Positions 54,928 to 64,000 of a DNA stretch of 64,000 bases are shown one piece after another. The DNA lies in the NCBI RefSeq assembly GCF_040529055.1, contig NZ_CP132342.1:2416001-2480000 (forward strand), given 5' to 3'. Made by a program: the position numbers and the translations under genes. Numbering within the stretch: position 1 is the first letter of the stretch; every line of letters begins with the position of its first letter. The notes under the pieces were generated by a model. It saw nothing but the letters and a program-made list of their open reading frames with translations. It had not been told where the DNA came from and made no database searches. This stretch comes from Xanthomonas sontii (GTDB lineage: Bacteria; Pseudomonadota; Gammaproteobacteria; Xanthomonadales; Xanthomonadaceae).

Positions 54928-55668
54928 CTAATGCGCTTGCGACGCTGCCGCCTCCATCTGGTCGAGATACCGCAGTTCGTGCAGGGCGACAGCATTGCCG
55001 GGTTCAAGCTCCAGCGACTGCTGCAGGGCCGCGCGGGCGCCGGCCTTGTCCGGGGTGTCGATCAACAGCGAGCCGATGCCGCGTAGCGCGATCGCGCGGC
55101 CTGCCCGCGCCCGCGGCGAGACGTCGGCCAGGGCCAGCGCCTGCCGATAGCTGGCGAGCGCTTCGTCCGTGCGCCCGAGGTTGCGCAACGCATAGCCGCG
55201 TTCGGTGTAGGCGGAGAACAGATACGGCCCGAGCGCGATGGCCTGATCAAGCCATGCCAGCGCCTCCGACCACTGCCGTTGTGCGGCGGCGGCAAAGCCA
55301 CGCATCTGCAGTGCGTTTGCGCAACTGAGGTCGATCCATTCGGTCGGCTGGCCGTCGTCATGGGCGGCCATGTAGGCCTCGTACTCGTGCACGTCGGCGA
55401 CGCTGATCACGCGCAGGCCGGGCCGTTGCCAGCTGCTGCAATGGGCGATGATCCGGTCCAGCAGGGCGATGTCCGCCGCATCCATGCTGTCCAAGCGTGT
55501 CTGCAGCGCGGCGATGTCCTTGCGGTATTCCACGCCGGGGCGGGCGGTCGCCGCCTTGCTCTGCAGGTAGGTGGTGACCGGTTCGGTCAGCGCCTGTGCC
55601 GTCGCGCCGTGGCCGGCGCAGGCCAACAGCGCGCACACGATGGCGCACAGCATCCCCTTGTGTCGCAT
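54928..55668 (-). CDS. Exported TPR-repeat protein
   Basis: A 246-residue protein with signal peptide (GMLCAIVCALLACAGHGATA) and three or so tetratricopeptide repeats in the second half: WSEALAWLDQAIALGPYLFSAYTERGYA, TDEALASYRQALALADVSPRAR and AGARAALQQSLELEPGNAVAL, in parts. TPRs mediate protein contacts; no enzyme domain is present. Its probable location is the periplasm. It stands alone between a hypothetical gene and the lipoprotein hydrolase on the same strand. Confidence 0.85.
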   Translation of the reverse strand: MRHKGMLCAIVCALLACAGHGATAQALTEPVTTYLQSKAATARPGVEYRKDIAALQTRLDSMDAADIALLDRIIAHCSSWQRPGLRVISVADVHEYEAYMAAHDDGQPTEWIDLSCANALQMRGFAAAAQRQWSEALAWLDQAIALGPYLFSAYTERGYALRNLGRTDEALASYRQALALADVSPRARAGRAIALRGIGSLLIDTPDKAGARAALQQSLELEPGNAVALHELRYLDQMEAAASQAH

Positions 55669-55765
55669 GCATCCCCCTGCATCGAACGGTGATCGAAGAT
55701 CGGCAGTGCGTGGCCAGGCCGGCTACGCCGTCGCGCAGGTGCGCGCGGCGCAGGGCAGGCCGCGC

Positions 55766-56584
55766 TCAGTTGTCGGCGGTCGTCTGCGTGGCGGCGTCGC
55801 TGCGCTTCTGGGCGAACAGCCACTGCCACATCTTCGGATCGCGGTAGGTGGCATCCCAGGCGTTGTGGTTGCCCTGCGGGTATTCGGTGTAGCGCACGTC
55901 GGCGTCGAGGTTCTTGAATGCACGGACGATCTTGCGGTCGTCGTGCGGCAGCACCACGTCGTCCTGGGCGCCGTGGAAGATCCACACCGGCACGTGCCGC
56001 AGGCGCTGCGCCAGGGCGCTGTAGGGATCGGCCAGATAGGCCACCGGCGTCACCACCAGGTATTCGCGGTCTTCGTGCGGGGAGAGGATCGCGCCGCAGA
56101 TCGGTACCAGCGCAGCGAAGCGCTGCGGCTGCTTCAGGGCGATCTCCCAGGTGCCGTAGCCGCCCATCGACATGCCGGTCAGGTAGGTGCGCTGCGGGTC
56201 GCCGTTGAACTCGGCGCTGCTGTCGTCCAGCGCCTGCAGCGCCATGGTCGCGTTGGCGCCGTTCCATTCCTCGCCGTCGGGTGCCTGCGGCATCACCACC
56301 AGGGCCGGGAAATCGGCCAGGTGGCGGCGCAGGTACGGGCCCAGTCCGGCCGTGGTCTGGTCGCGGCCATCGTCGCCGCGCTCGCCGGAGCCGTGCAGGA
56401 ACAGCACCACCGGCACCGGGCCCTGGCGATGCGCCGGCGCCGGCACGAACACCTGGTAGCGGTAGACGCGCCCGTCGAGGCTGAGCTGGCGGCTGACGAA
56501 GTGGCCGGTGGCCGGGTCGCTGGGCAAGCTGCTGCAGCCGACCATCGACAGGCACAGCAGAAGCAGCAACGAACGCATCGACAT
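55766..56584 (-). CDS. Lipoprotein alpha/beta hydrolase (esterase/peptidase type)
   Basis: A 272-residue exported lipoprotein with lipobox MVGC (Cys17). The alpha/beta-hydrolase core has the oxyanion region LFLHGSGERGDDG, nucleophile Ser139 in TGMSMGG, acid Asp208 or Asp209 in FHGAQDDVVLP and His240 in QGNHNAW. This resembles the PHB-depolymerase/prolyl-oligopeptidase-like esterases found near polysaccharide-degrading genes. The substrate is unknown. Start at 56584 or 56578 makes little difference. Confidence 0.88.
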   Translation of the reverse strand: MSMRSLLLLLCLSMVGCSSLPSDPATGHFVSRQLSLDGRVYRYQVFVPAPAHRQGPVPVVLFLHGSGERGDDGRDQTTAGLGPYLRRHLADFPALVVMPQAPDGEEWNGANATMALQALDDSSAEFNGDPQRTYLTGMSMGGYGTWEIALKQPQRFAALVPICGAILSPHEDREYLVVTPVAYLADPYSALAQRLRHVPVWIFHGAQDDVVLPHDDRKIVRAFKNLDADVRYTEYPQGNHNAWDATYRDPKMWQWLFAQKRSDAATQTTADN

Positions 56585-56795
56585 GGCCGGCCCTCGGATG
56601 GGAAGGCCGCAGTATCGTGGGCGCGACGTCTCCACGACAACCCGGGCAGGGGCGGCGGACATGCGCCAGTCAGCCGGCGGCCAAGGCGCGTGCTGGCGTG
56701 GCGTGCCCGTCGCGCACCGGTGGATGCGGCGACGCGCGCTGCTGCCGCTCCGTGCGGCGCGCCGGCGGGAATCGCGCCCGCCGCATGGAGATGCC

Positions 56796-58154
56796 TTACA
56801 GCAGGACCAGGGTGGCCAGGCCGAGGAAGCTGAGGAAGCCCATCACGTCGGTCAGCGTGGTCAGGATCACCCCGCCGGCCAGCGCCGGATCGAAGCCCAG
56901 GCGCTTGAGCGTCAGCGGCACCAGCACGCCGCCCAGCGCGGCGGTGAGCAGGTTGATGGTCAGCGCCGAGCCGATCACCAGCGACAGCAGCGGCTGCTTG
57001 AACCACAGCAGCACGATCAGGCCCAGGCCGATGCCCAGCGCCAGGCCGTTGATCAGCGCCACCGACAGCTCCTTGCGCAGCAGCACGATCACGTTGGAGG
57101 CGCCGATCTGGCCCAGGGCCAGGCCGCGCACCATCAGCGCCAGCACCTGGGTGCCGGCGTTGCCGCCCATGCCGGCCACGATCGGCATCAGCGCGGCCAG
57201 CGCCACCAGCTTGGCGATGGTGCCCTCGAACTGGCCGACCACGCTGGAGGCGATGAAGGCGGTGCCGAGGTTGATGGTCAGCCACAGCAGGCGGCGCCGG
57301 AACGCGCGCCGCACCGGGCTGAACAGGTCTTCGTCCTCGTCCAGGCCGGCGGCGCTCATCGCCTGGTGCTCGGCCTGGTCGCGGATGATGTCGACCACGT
57401 CGTCGATGGTGATGCGGCCGAGCAGGATGTTGTTGTCGTCCACCACCGGCGCGGAGATCCAGTCGTGGTCGGAGAACTGCCGCGCGACCTCGTCGGCGCC
57501 TTCACCGACGTCGATGGCCGGCTGCTCGTCGTCGATCAGCCGGTTGATCGGGGTGGAGTCCTCATGGGTGACCAGCGCCGCCAGCGACACCCGCCCCAGG
57601 TACTGGTGGCGGCGGCTGACCACGAACAGGTGGTCGGTGTGGTCCGGCAGTTCGCCGCGCAGGCGCAGGTAGCGCAGCACCACGTCGACGTTGACGTCGG
57701 CGCGCACGGTGACCACGTCGGGGTTCATCAGGCGGCCGGCGCTGTCCTCGGGATACGACAGCACCTGCTCGAGCCGCTCGCGGTTCTCGCGGTCCATCGA
57801 CTTGAGCACTTCGTCGATGACCGTGTCCGGCAAGTCCTCGACCAGGTTCGCCAGGTCGTCGATGTCCAGGTCTTCGACCGCGGCGACGATTTCGTCCGGG
57901 TCCATGTCCGCGAGCAGGCTCTCGCGCACTTCCTCGCCGACGTGGACCAGTACTTCGCCGTCGTCCTCCGGATCGACCAGCCCCCATACCACCTCGCGCT
58001 TGCCCGGCGGCAACGACTCCAGCAGGTTGCCGATCTCGGCCGGCGCCAGCGTATTGACCAGCCGCCGTACCGGGCCCAGGCGCCCGCTGTCCAGCGCATC
58101 GGACAGCATGCGCAGCTGCCGCGCGGTCTTGTCGTGGCGGACGGCGTCGGCCAT
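56796..58154 (-). CDS. mgtE: Magnesium transporter
   Basis: A 452-residue MgtE channel: N-terminal magnesium-sensing domain with acidic helices (EEVRESLLADMDPDEIVAAVEDLD in parts), two CBS domains (VVSRRHQYLGRVSLAALVTHED and SAPVVDDNNILLGRITIDDVVDII), a connecting helix and five membrane helices with the pore region GGNAGTQVLALMVRGLALGQI. Cytoplasmic magnesium closes such channels. GGGAG precedes the ATG. In this lineage it follows the PTS cluster, as here, after a 475-base gap. Confidence 0.96.
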   Translation of the reverse strand: MADAVRHDKTARQLRMLSDALDSGRLGPVRRLVNTLAPAEIGNLLESLPPGKREVVWGLVDPEDDGEVLVHVGEEVRESLLADMDPDEIVAAVEDLDIDDLANLVEDLPDTVIDEVLKSMDRENRERLEQVLSYPEDSAGRLMNPDVVTVRADVNVDVVLRYLRLRGELPDHTDHLFVVSRRHQYLGRVSLAALVTHEDSTPINRLIDDEQPAIDVGEGADEVARQFSDHDWISAPVVDDNNILLGRITIDDVVDIIRDQAEHQAMSAAGLDEDEDLFSPVRRAFRRRLLWLTINLGTAFIASSVVGQFEGTIAKLVALAALMPIVAGMGGNAGTQVLALMVRGLALGQIGASNVIVLLRKELSVALINGLALGIGLGLIVLLWFKQPLLSLVIGSALTINLLTAALGGVLVPLTLKRLGFDPALAGGVILTTLTDVMGFLSFLGLATLVLL

Positions 58155-58537
58155 GCGCTGCTCCCTTGGGTGAGGCCGCGCTCCGGAGAAACGCGGTCGG
58201 TCAGATGTTCATCCCAACATTATCGCCTGCATGTTGCGGGAAGCACAGTGTTGGTGGAGCCGGGATTGGGAAATGGGGAATCGGGAATCGCAAGTGCAGA
58301 GCGAAGCAGCGTCAGTGCGCGGGGAGAAAAGCGACGGGGTAGCAAGCGAAAAACTGCTCTTGGGGAAGCGGGCGAGAGGCAAAGGGCAGGGGGCAGGAAC
58401 AGGGGAGCAGGGGAATAGGTAGCACCGAGAAGGAAGCAGAGAGCAGTGCAGAAGCCAGGAAAAAGAAGGCAGGAAGCCAGGGAGAGGGATGTCGATCGGA
58501 ATGACGCATCTACGCCGGCACGCGGGCGACGGCTTTT
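58155..58537. other. Gap between ptsI and mgtE
   Basis: Contains GGGATTG/GGGAATC heptads at 58258-58290, belonging to the dispersed heptad family, and then a purine-rich plus strand (58310-58500) with no supported gene. mgtE's promoter should lie at its mgtE-proximal end. Confidence 0.5.
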
Positions 58538-58604
58538 TTGTGGGAGGGACTTCAGTCCCGACGCGATAAGGGTTCAGGCGTCGGGACTGAAGTCCCTCCC
58601 ACAA
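58538..58604. repeat. Perfect 27-base inverted repeat with GGGACTTCAGTCCC core
   Basis: The arms 58538-58564 and 58578-58604 are exact complements around a 13-base loop, preceded by TTTTTT on the plus strand. It lies 26 bases after the ptsI stop and, read on the minus strand, ends in an A/T-rich tract (CAAAAAA), so it could also end ptsI transcription. Half of it is identical to the site where the IS5 element inserted near 15945. Confidence 0.88.
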
Positions 58605-58629
58605 GGCAATGCCGCAACACGCACGGGAA

Positions 58630-60372
<1,743 letters not shown>

Positions 60373-60406
60373 CGCGTCCCTGCCTGCGGCCGCCGGCGGC
60401 GCATGC

Positions 60407-60676
60407 TCAACTGTCCTCGTCGAAGCGCCGCTCGAACAGGTCGACCACGGCCTTGAGTGCCTCGGCTTCGTCGGCGCCGTCCACCCGCACCGTCACCGGC
60501 GTGCCCTGTGCGGCGGCCAGCAGCATCACGCCCATGATGCTCTTGGCATTGACCTCGCGGCCCTTGGCCGCCAGCGTGGCGTTGCAGCGGAACGAGGACA
60601 GCGTCTGCACCAGCTTGGCGGTGGCGCGGGCGTGCAGGCCGAGGCGGTTGGAGACCAGCAGTTCGCGTTCAAGCAT
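60407..60676 (-). CDS. ptsH: Phosphocarrier protein HPr
   Basis: An 89-residue phosphocarrier. The catalytic His15 is in NRLGLHARATAKL and the regulatory Ser46 in NAKSIMGVMLLAA, so it can be phosphorylated both by enzyme I and by the HPr kinase encoded nearby. It overlaps the EIIA gene by eight bases and is followed by ptsI after 34 bases. Confidence 0.97.
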   Translation of the reverse strand: MLERELLVSNRLGLHARATAKLVQTLSSFRCNATLAAKGREVNAKSIMGVMLLAAAQGTPVTVRVDGADEAEALKAVVDLFERRFDEDS

Positions 60677-61061
60677 CGTCGATCACCACGCCGTTGCGCG
60701 AGCCGGCGGCGGCGGTCGCGGGCAACTGCTCCAGTCCTTGTTCGGGGTAGTTCATGATCCGCAGCAGCATCGGCAGGCTCAACGCCGACACGCGCCGCAC
60801 CGGCGTGCCCAGGCGCGCCAGCCGTGCGGCGAGGTTGCTCGGGCTGGCGCCGTACAGATCCGTCACCACCAGCACGCCATCGCCGTCGTCCACCCGCCGC
60901 AACGCGGCAGATGCGTTCGGTAGCAGCGCGTCGAGGTCGGCGTCGAACGGCACCTCGAAGGCTTCGGTTTTCAGCGGCAATTGCCGCAACAGCCGGGTCG
61001 CCACGCTCAGCAGCGCGGCGCCGATCCCAGGGTGGGTGATGAGGAGAATGCCACAGGCCAT
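60669..61061 (-). CDS. PTS EIIA component, mannose family
   Basis: A 130-residue EIIA domain of the mannose/fructose/sorbose superfamily with the phosphorylated His10 in ILLITHPGIGAALL. The dimer-type VLVVTDLYGASPSNLAARLA and PMLLRIMNYPE are typical. No EIIB, EIIC or EIID gene is nearby, so it probably serves a regulatory phosphate chain rather than sugar uptake. Confidence 0.92.
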   Translation of the reverse strand: MACGILLITHPGIGAALLSVATRLLRQLPLKTEAFEVPFDADLDALLPNASAALRRVDDGDGVLVVTDLYGASPSNLAARLARLGTPVRRVSALSLPMLLRIMNYPEQGLEQLPATAAAGSRNGVVIDDA

Positions 61062-61114
61062 GGGAGAACGTTAACAGGTCAGGCAGGGCGCAGGGAATGC
61101 CTGTGGGGAGCGGA

Positions 61115-61198
61115 GATTGGGGATTCGGGATTGGGGATTCGCAAGAGCCAGAGCAATGCCGCTTTTGCCAATCCCGAATCCCCGATCCCGAATCCCGG
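61115..61198. repeat. Inverted GGGATTC/GAATCCC heptad array
   Basis: GGGGATTCGGGATTGGGG-type heptads at 61115-61140 face CCAATCCCGAATCCCCG-type heptads at 61168-61198, forming an imperfect hairpin between rapZ and the EIIA gene. It fills most of the 145-base gap and could weaken read-through. Confidence 0.75.
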
Positions 61199-61206
61199 CT
61201 TTTCGA

Positions 61207-62085
61207 TCAATCCTGCTCGCGATGGAAGGTCGCCACTTCCGGCCAGCCCTGTTCGCGGGCGTGGCGGGCCAGGTGTTCGGCCAGGTAGACCGAGCGGTGC
61301 TTGCCGCCGGTGCAGCCGAAGGCGATGGTCACGTAGCTGCGGGTGTCGTTGCGCAGCCGCGGCAGCCAGGTGTCGAGGAAGTCGATCAGTTGCGCGGTGT
61401 AGCGCTGCACGTCCGGTTGCGCGTCCAGGTACTCGCGCACGCCGCTGTCGCGGCCGGTCATCGGCCGCAGTTCCGGGTCCCAGTGCGGATTCGGCAGCAC
61501 CCGCGCGTCGAACACGAAATCCGCCTCGGCCGGCACCCCGCGCTTGTAGGCGAAGGACTCGAACAGCAGCGACAGGGTGTTCTCGCTGGACAGCGCGAAC
61601 TCGGTGGTGACCCGCCGGCGCAACTGGTGCACGTTGAGCGTGCTGGTGTCGATCACCGCATCGGCCGCCTCGCGCAGCGGCTCGGTGAGGGCGCGCTCGC
61701 GCTCGATCGCTTCCGGCAGCGACAGGCCCTGGCGCGACAGCGGATGGCGCCGGCGGGTGTCGGCGTAGCGCTTGATCAGCGCCTCGTCGTTGGCGTCGAA
61801 GAACAGCAGCCGCGCATCCAGGCCGAACTGCGCCACCGCCTCGCGCCAGCGCGAGAGCTGACTCAGGTCGCTGTGGCGGCTGCGCACGTCGATGCCCACC
61901 GCCAGTTTGCTGGGGCCGGCATCCTCGCGCACCAGGCTCTTGACGAAGGCCGGCAGCAGTTCCACCGGCAGGTTGTCGACGCAGTAGTAGTCCAGGTCCT
62001 CGAAGGTCTTCAGCGCCACCGACTTGCCGGAGCCGGACAGGCCGCTGACGATGACCAGGGTGGAGGTGGGGGCGCCGTCGGTCAT
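61207..62085 (-). CDS. rapZ: RNase adapter RapZ
   Basis: A 292-residue P-loop protein. Walker A is GLSGSGKS at 15-22, followed by [16 protein letters not shown] and the C-terminal domain with [15 protein letters not shown]. In enterobacteria RapZ senses glucosamine-6-phosphate and delivers small RNAs to RNase E; whether that holds here is not known. The start overlaps the hprK end by four bases, so the two are coupled. Confidence 0.95.
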   Translation of the reverse strand: MTDGAPTSTLVIVSGLSGSGKSVALKTFEDLDYYCVDNLPVELLPAFVKSLVREDAGPSKLAVGIDVRSRHSDLSQLSRWREAVAQFGLDARLLFFDANDEALIKRYADTRRRHPLSRQGLSLPEAIERERALTEPLREAADAVIDTSTLNVHQLRRRVTTEFALSSENTLSLLFESFAYKRGVPAEADFVFDARVLPNPHWDPELRPMTGRDSGVREYLDAQPDVQRYTAQLIDFLDTWLPRLRNDTRSYVTIAFGCTGGKHRSVYLAEHLARHAREQGWPEVATFHREQD

Positions 62086-63032
62086 GGGCTGCGCCGCTCC
62101 AGCAGGTTGCTGTGGCGGGCGATGAACATCGCCGCCGGATCGATGCCCTTGGTGCGCAGGATGTGCAGGCGCGTGGCGGCCTCGGTCAGCACCGCCAGGT
62201 TGCGGCCGGGCATCACCGGCAGGGTGATCAGCGGCACGTCCAGGTCCAGCACGTGGCGGGTCCCGGAATCGCCGGTGAGGCGCTCGTAGCCATGGGGCGT
62301 GGGCTCGGTCATGGGCCGGGTCAGGTGCACGATGAGCCGAAGGTACTTGTTCTTCTTTACAGCCGTGTCGCCGAACATCTCGCGCACGTTGAGCACGCCG
62401 AGCCCGCGCACTTCCAGCAGGTCCTGCAGCAGTTCCGGGCAGGTGCCGTCGAGCACGTCGGGGGCGATCTGGGTGAATTCGGGGGCGTCGTCGGCGACCA
62501 GGCGGTGGCCGCGGCTGAGCAGTTCCAGCGCCAGTTCGCTCTTGCCCGAACCCGCCTCGCCGGTGATCAGCACGCCGATCGAGTAGATCTCCATGAACAC
62601 GCCATGCAGGATCACCCGCGGCGCCAGCGTGCGTGCCAGGTGGTAGGACAGGTGATTGAGCAGTTCGTGGCCGCGCTTGGGCGAGACCCACAGCGGCGTG
62701 TCGGATTCGTCGGCGGCCGCGCGCAGGTCTTCCGGGCACGACTGGTTCTTGGTGACCACCAGCGCCAGCGGCCGCACCTGCACGATCTTCTCGATGGTCT
62801 CCCAGCGCTGGCGCGCGTCCAGCGAGTCCAGCCAGGCCAGTTCCTCGGTGCCGAGGATCTGCACCTTGTTGGGGTAGATGGTGTTGAGATAGCCGGCCAG
62901 CGACGGGCGCCGCGAGACCGCATTGCCGGCCTCCAGCACCCGGTGTTCGCCCTTGTGCCCGGCGATCCAGCGCAGGCCCAGGCGGTCGCGCTGCTGGTCG
63001 AACAGCTCGCGTGCGTCGATGCTGGTGTTCAT
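62082..63032 (-). CDS. hprK: HPr kinase/phosphorylase
   Basis: A 316-residue bifunctional enzyme that phosphorylates HPr on Ser46 and can reverse it. The N-terminal domain is followed by the kinase domain with His143 ([10 protein letters not shown]), Walker [11 protein letters not shown] at 158-167, the DDAPEF segment and the family signature [16 protein letters not shown]. It overlaps ptsN and rapZ by four bases each. HPr kinase is best known in Firmicutes; a gammaproteobacterial copy beside ptsN is typical of Xanthomonas-like lineages. Confidence 0.96.
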   Translation of the reverse strand: MNTSIDARELFDQQRDRLGLRWIAGHKGEHRVLEAGNAVSRRPSLAGYLNTIYPNKVQILGTEELAWLDSLDARQRWETIEKIVQVRPLALVVTKNQSCPEDLRAAADESDTPLWVSPKRGHELLNHLSYHLARTLAPRVILHGVFMEIYSIGVLITGEAGSGKSELALELLSRGHRLVADDAPEFTQIAPDVLDGTCPELLQDLLEVRGLGVLNVREMFGDTAVKKNKYLRLIVHLTRPMTEPTPHGYERLTGDSGTRHVLDLDVPLITLPVMPGRNLAVLTEAATRLHILRTKGIDPAAMFIARHSNLLERRSP

Positions 63033-63481
63033 GCGGCGGCCCGTGGCGCGCCGCCGAGCAGCGCATACAGTGCGGCGGCGTCCGGCGCATTGCGCAGGGC
63101 GTCGCGGAATTCCTCGATGGAGAACTGCTCGGCCAGTTCGGACAGCAGCATCAGGTGTTGGTGGGTGTAGTGCGCCGGGACGGCCATGGCGAAGATCAGG
63201 TCGACCAGGGTGCCCTGGCCGTCGAAATCGATCGGCTGTTGCAGGCGCAGCAGCGCGCCACGTGGGGCGTCCAGGCCCGGCGCGCGGCCGTGCGGGATGG
63301 CGATGCCGTGGCCGATGGCGGTGCTGCCGAGCTGCTCGCGCTCTCGCAGGCTGGCGAAGAGTTCATCGGCGCCGGCCTGCTGGCAGGCCAGCAGACCGGC
63401 AGCGGTGTGCAGCAGGGTGTCGCGATCGGCGGCCGGAAGCACCTGGGTGCTGACGGCCGCCATCAGATCGGTCAAGGGCAT
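63029..63481 (-). CDS. ptsN: PTS IIA-like nitrogen-regulatory protein
   Basis: A 150-residue EIIA-Ntr protein. The phosphorylated histidine is His64 in [10 protein letters not shown], and [26 protein letters not shown] is the usual second half. It regulates potassium uptake, stress and nitrogen functions in other bacteria through its phosphorylation state. It is separated from hpf by 21 bases and overlaps hprK. Confidence 0.95.
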   Translation of the reverse strand: MPLTDLMAAVSTQVLPAADRDTLLHTAAGLLACQQAGADELFASLREREQLGSTAIGHGIAIPHGRAPGLDAPRGALLRLQQPIDFDGQGTLVDLIFAMAVPAHYTHQHLMLLSELAEQFSIEEFRDALRNAPDAAALYALLGGAPRAAA

Positions 63482-63502
63482 GGCGGCGCAACGTGGGGAG
63501 GA

Positions 63503-63820
63503 TCACGCGAGATTGTCGCGCACCTCGGCCGCATGGTGGTCGTGCTTCTTTTCCTTGTGCTTGATGATCAGCCGGTCCAGCTTGTCGGCGAGCAGGTCGA
63601 TCGCCGCGTACATGGTCTGCGCGCTGGCGTCGGCGTGCAGGGTGCGGCCGGGGACGTTGACGGTGGCCTCGACGTGGTGGTCGGGCTTGCGCAGCGCCAG
63701 CTGGGCGCGGACCTCGATGGTTTCCTCGTAGTGTCGCTTCAGCCGTTGCAGCTTGGTCTCCACATACTCGCGCAGGGCGGGGGTGACTTCGATCTGCTGG
63801 CCGTAGGTCTCGATACGCAT
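63503..63820 (-). CDS. hpf: Ribosome hibernation promoting factor, short form
   Basis: A 105-residue protein that binds the 30S subunit and promotes ribosome dimers in stationary phase. It starts MRIETYGQQIEVTPALREYVETKLQRLKRH in parts and ends DLLADKLDRLIIKHKEKKHDHH. It lacks the long C-terminal extension. AAGGAG precedes the ATG at 63820, which is preferred over an in-frame ATG at 63859. It lies just downstream of rpoN, as in most proteobacteria. Confidence 0.95.
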   Translation of the reverse strand: MRIETYGQQIEVTPALREYVETKLQRLKRHYEETIEVRAQLALRKPDHHVEATVNVPGRTLHADASAQTMYAAIDLLADKLDRLIIKHKEKKHDHHAAEVRDNLA

Positions 63821-63867
63821 CGGATACTCCTTGGTTCGGGTTTCACACCTATGAACCATCGCCGCCG

Positions 63868-64000
63868 CTAGCCGATTCGAACGCGTTCGTGGGAGGCGGA
63901 AATGTTCATGGCCTCACGATACTTCGCTACGGTGCGGCGCGCTACAGGCACGCCGGCACTTTTCAGCAGGTCGGCCAGCTTGGCGTCAGAAAGCGGCTTG
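63868..64000 (-). CDS. rpoN: RNA polymerase sigma-54 factor, C-terminal 43 residues only
   Basis: The gene enters from the right edge. The visible end reads [19 protein letters not shown] and then contains the RpoN box [10 protein letters not shown], which contacts the -24 promoter element, ending in the typical ERVRIG. Its position before hpf and ptsN is the standard order. Confidence 0.95.
   Translation of the reverse strand, partial: KPLSDAKLADLLKSAGVPVARRTVAKYREAMNISASHERVRIG

Overview
The window is a high-GC chromosomal segment from a gammaproteobacterium of the Xanthomonadaceae, most likely Xanthomonas or a close relative. The main support is gene order at the right end (rpoN, hpf, ptsN, hprK, rapZ, an EIIA, ptsH, ptsI, mgtE), together with pilT-pilU, an alginate-regulator/RuvX/pyrB run, a PL1 pectate lyase and dispersed intergenic hairpin repeats built on GTAGGAGCGGC and GGGACTGAAGTCCC. 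The genus assignment is inference; no rRNA or tRNA gene was seen.

Layout. 1-4.3 kb: a truncated MFS drug exporter, hemE, a WGR-domain protein, a GlxA-type regulator and, divergent from it, a cysteine hydrolase plus cupin pair. 4.3-10.5 kb: a complete tripartite RND efflux operon (adaptor, pump, outer-membrane factor) with overlapping start and stop codons. 10.5-15.9 kb: aroB-aroK, pdxH, a BtuF-like binding protein, and an MFS exporter divergent from soxR with a well-formed SoxR promoter between them. 15.9-18.45 kb: two insertion sequences side by side, an IS5-family element and an IS110-family element, each sitting inside an intergenic hairpin repeat. 18.5-22.1 kb: a DUF4426 lipoprotein, proC, a secreted protein of unknown function and yggS. 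22.2-29.1 kb: pilT, pilU, a beta-propeller protein overlapping a MASE1-GGDEF diguanylate cyclase, and two membrane proteins. 29.5-34.3 kb: a LodA/LodB-type quinoprotein oxidase operon led by a lipoprotein with one CxxCH motif. 34.5-40.2 kb: an exported protein, tag, a DUF4153 protein, then algH-ruvX-pyrB. 40.4-49.7 kb: an M1-type peptidase, a pectate lyase and two tandem chemoreceptors. 49.8-58.2 kb: a small exported protein, an APC permease, an ArsB-like permease, an unknown protein, a TPR protein, a lipoprotein hydrolase and mgtE. 58.6-64 kb: the regulatory PTS / HPr kinase / rpoN cluster.

The most notable signal is in the IS110 element. Its 5' non-coding end can be folded by eye into two stem-loops. 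One loop holds two short guides matching the insertion target, the other holds two guides matching the element's own ends, and joining the element ends creates a TTGACT-17-TATCGT promoter exactly upstream of this RNA. This is the bridge-RNA architecture known for IS110 recombinases, deduced here from sequence alone, with the guide specificity pointing at the host's dispersed hairpin repeat. Second in interest are the CTQ-type oxidase operon and the SoxR-controlled exporter.

All calls are from reading translated sequence and motifs; no database search was run.
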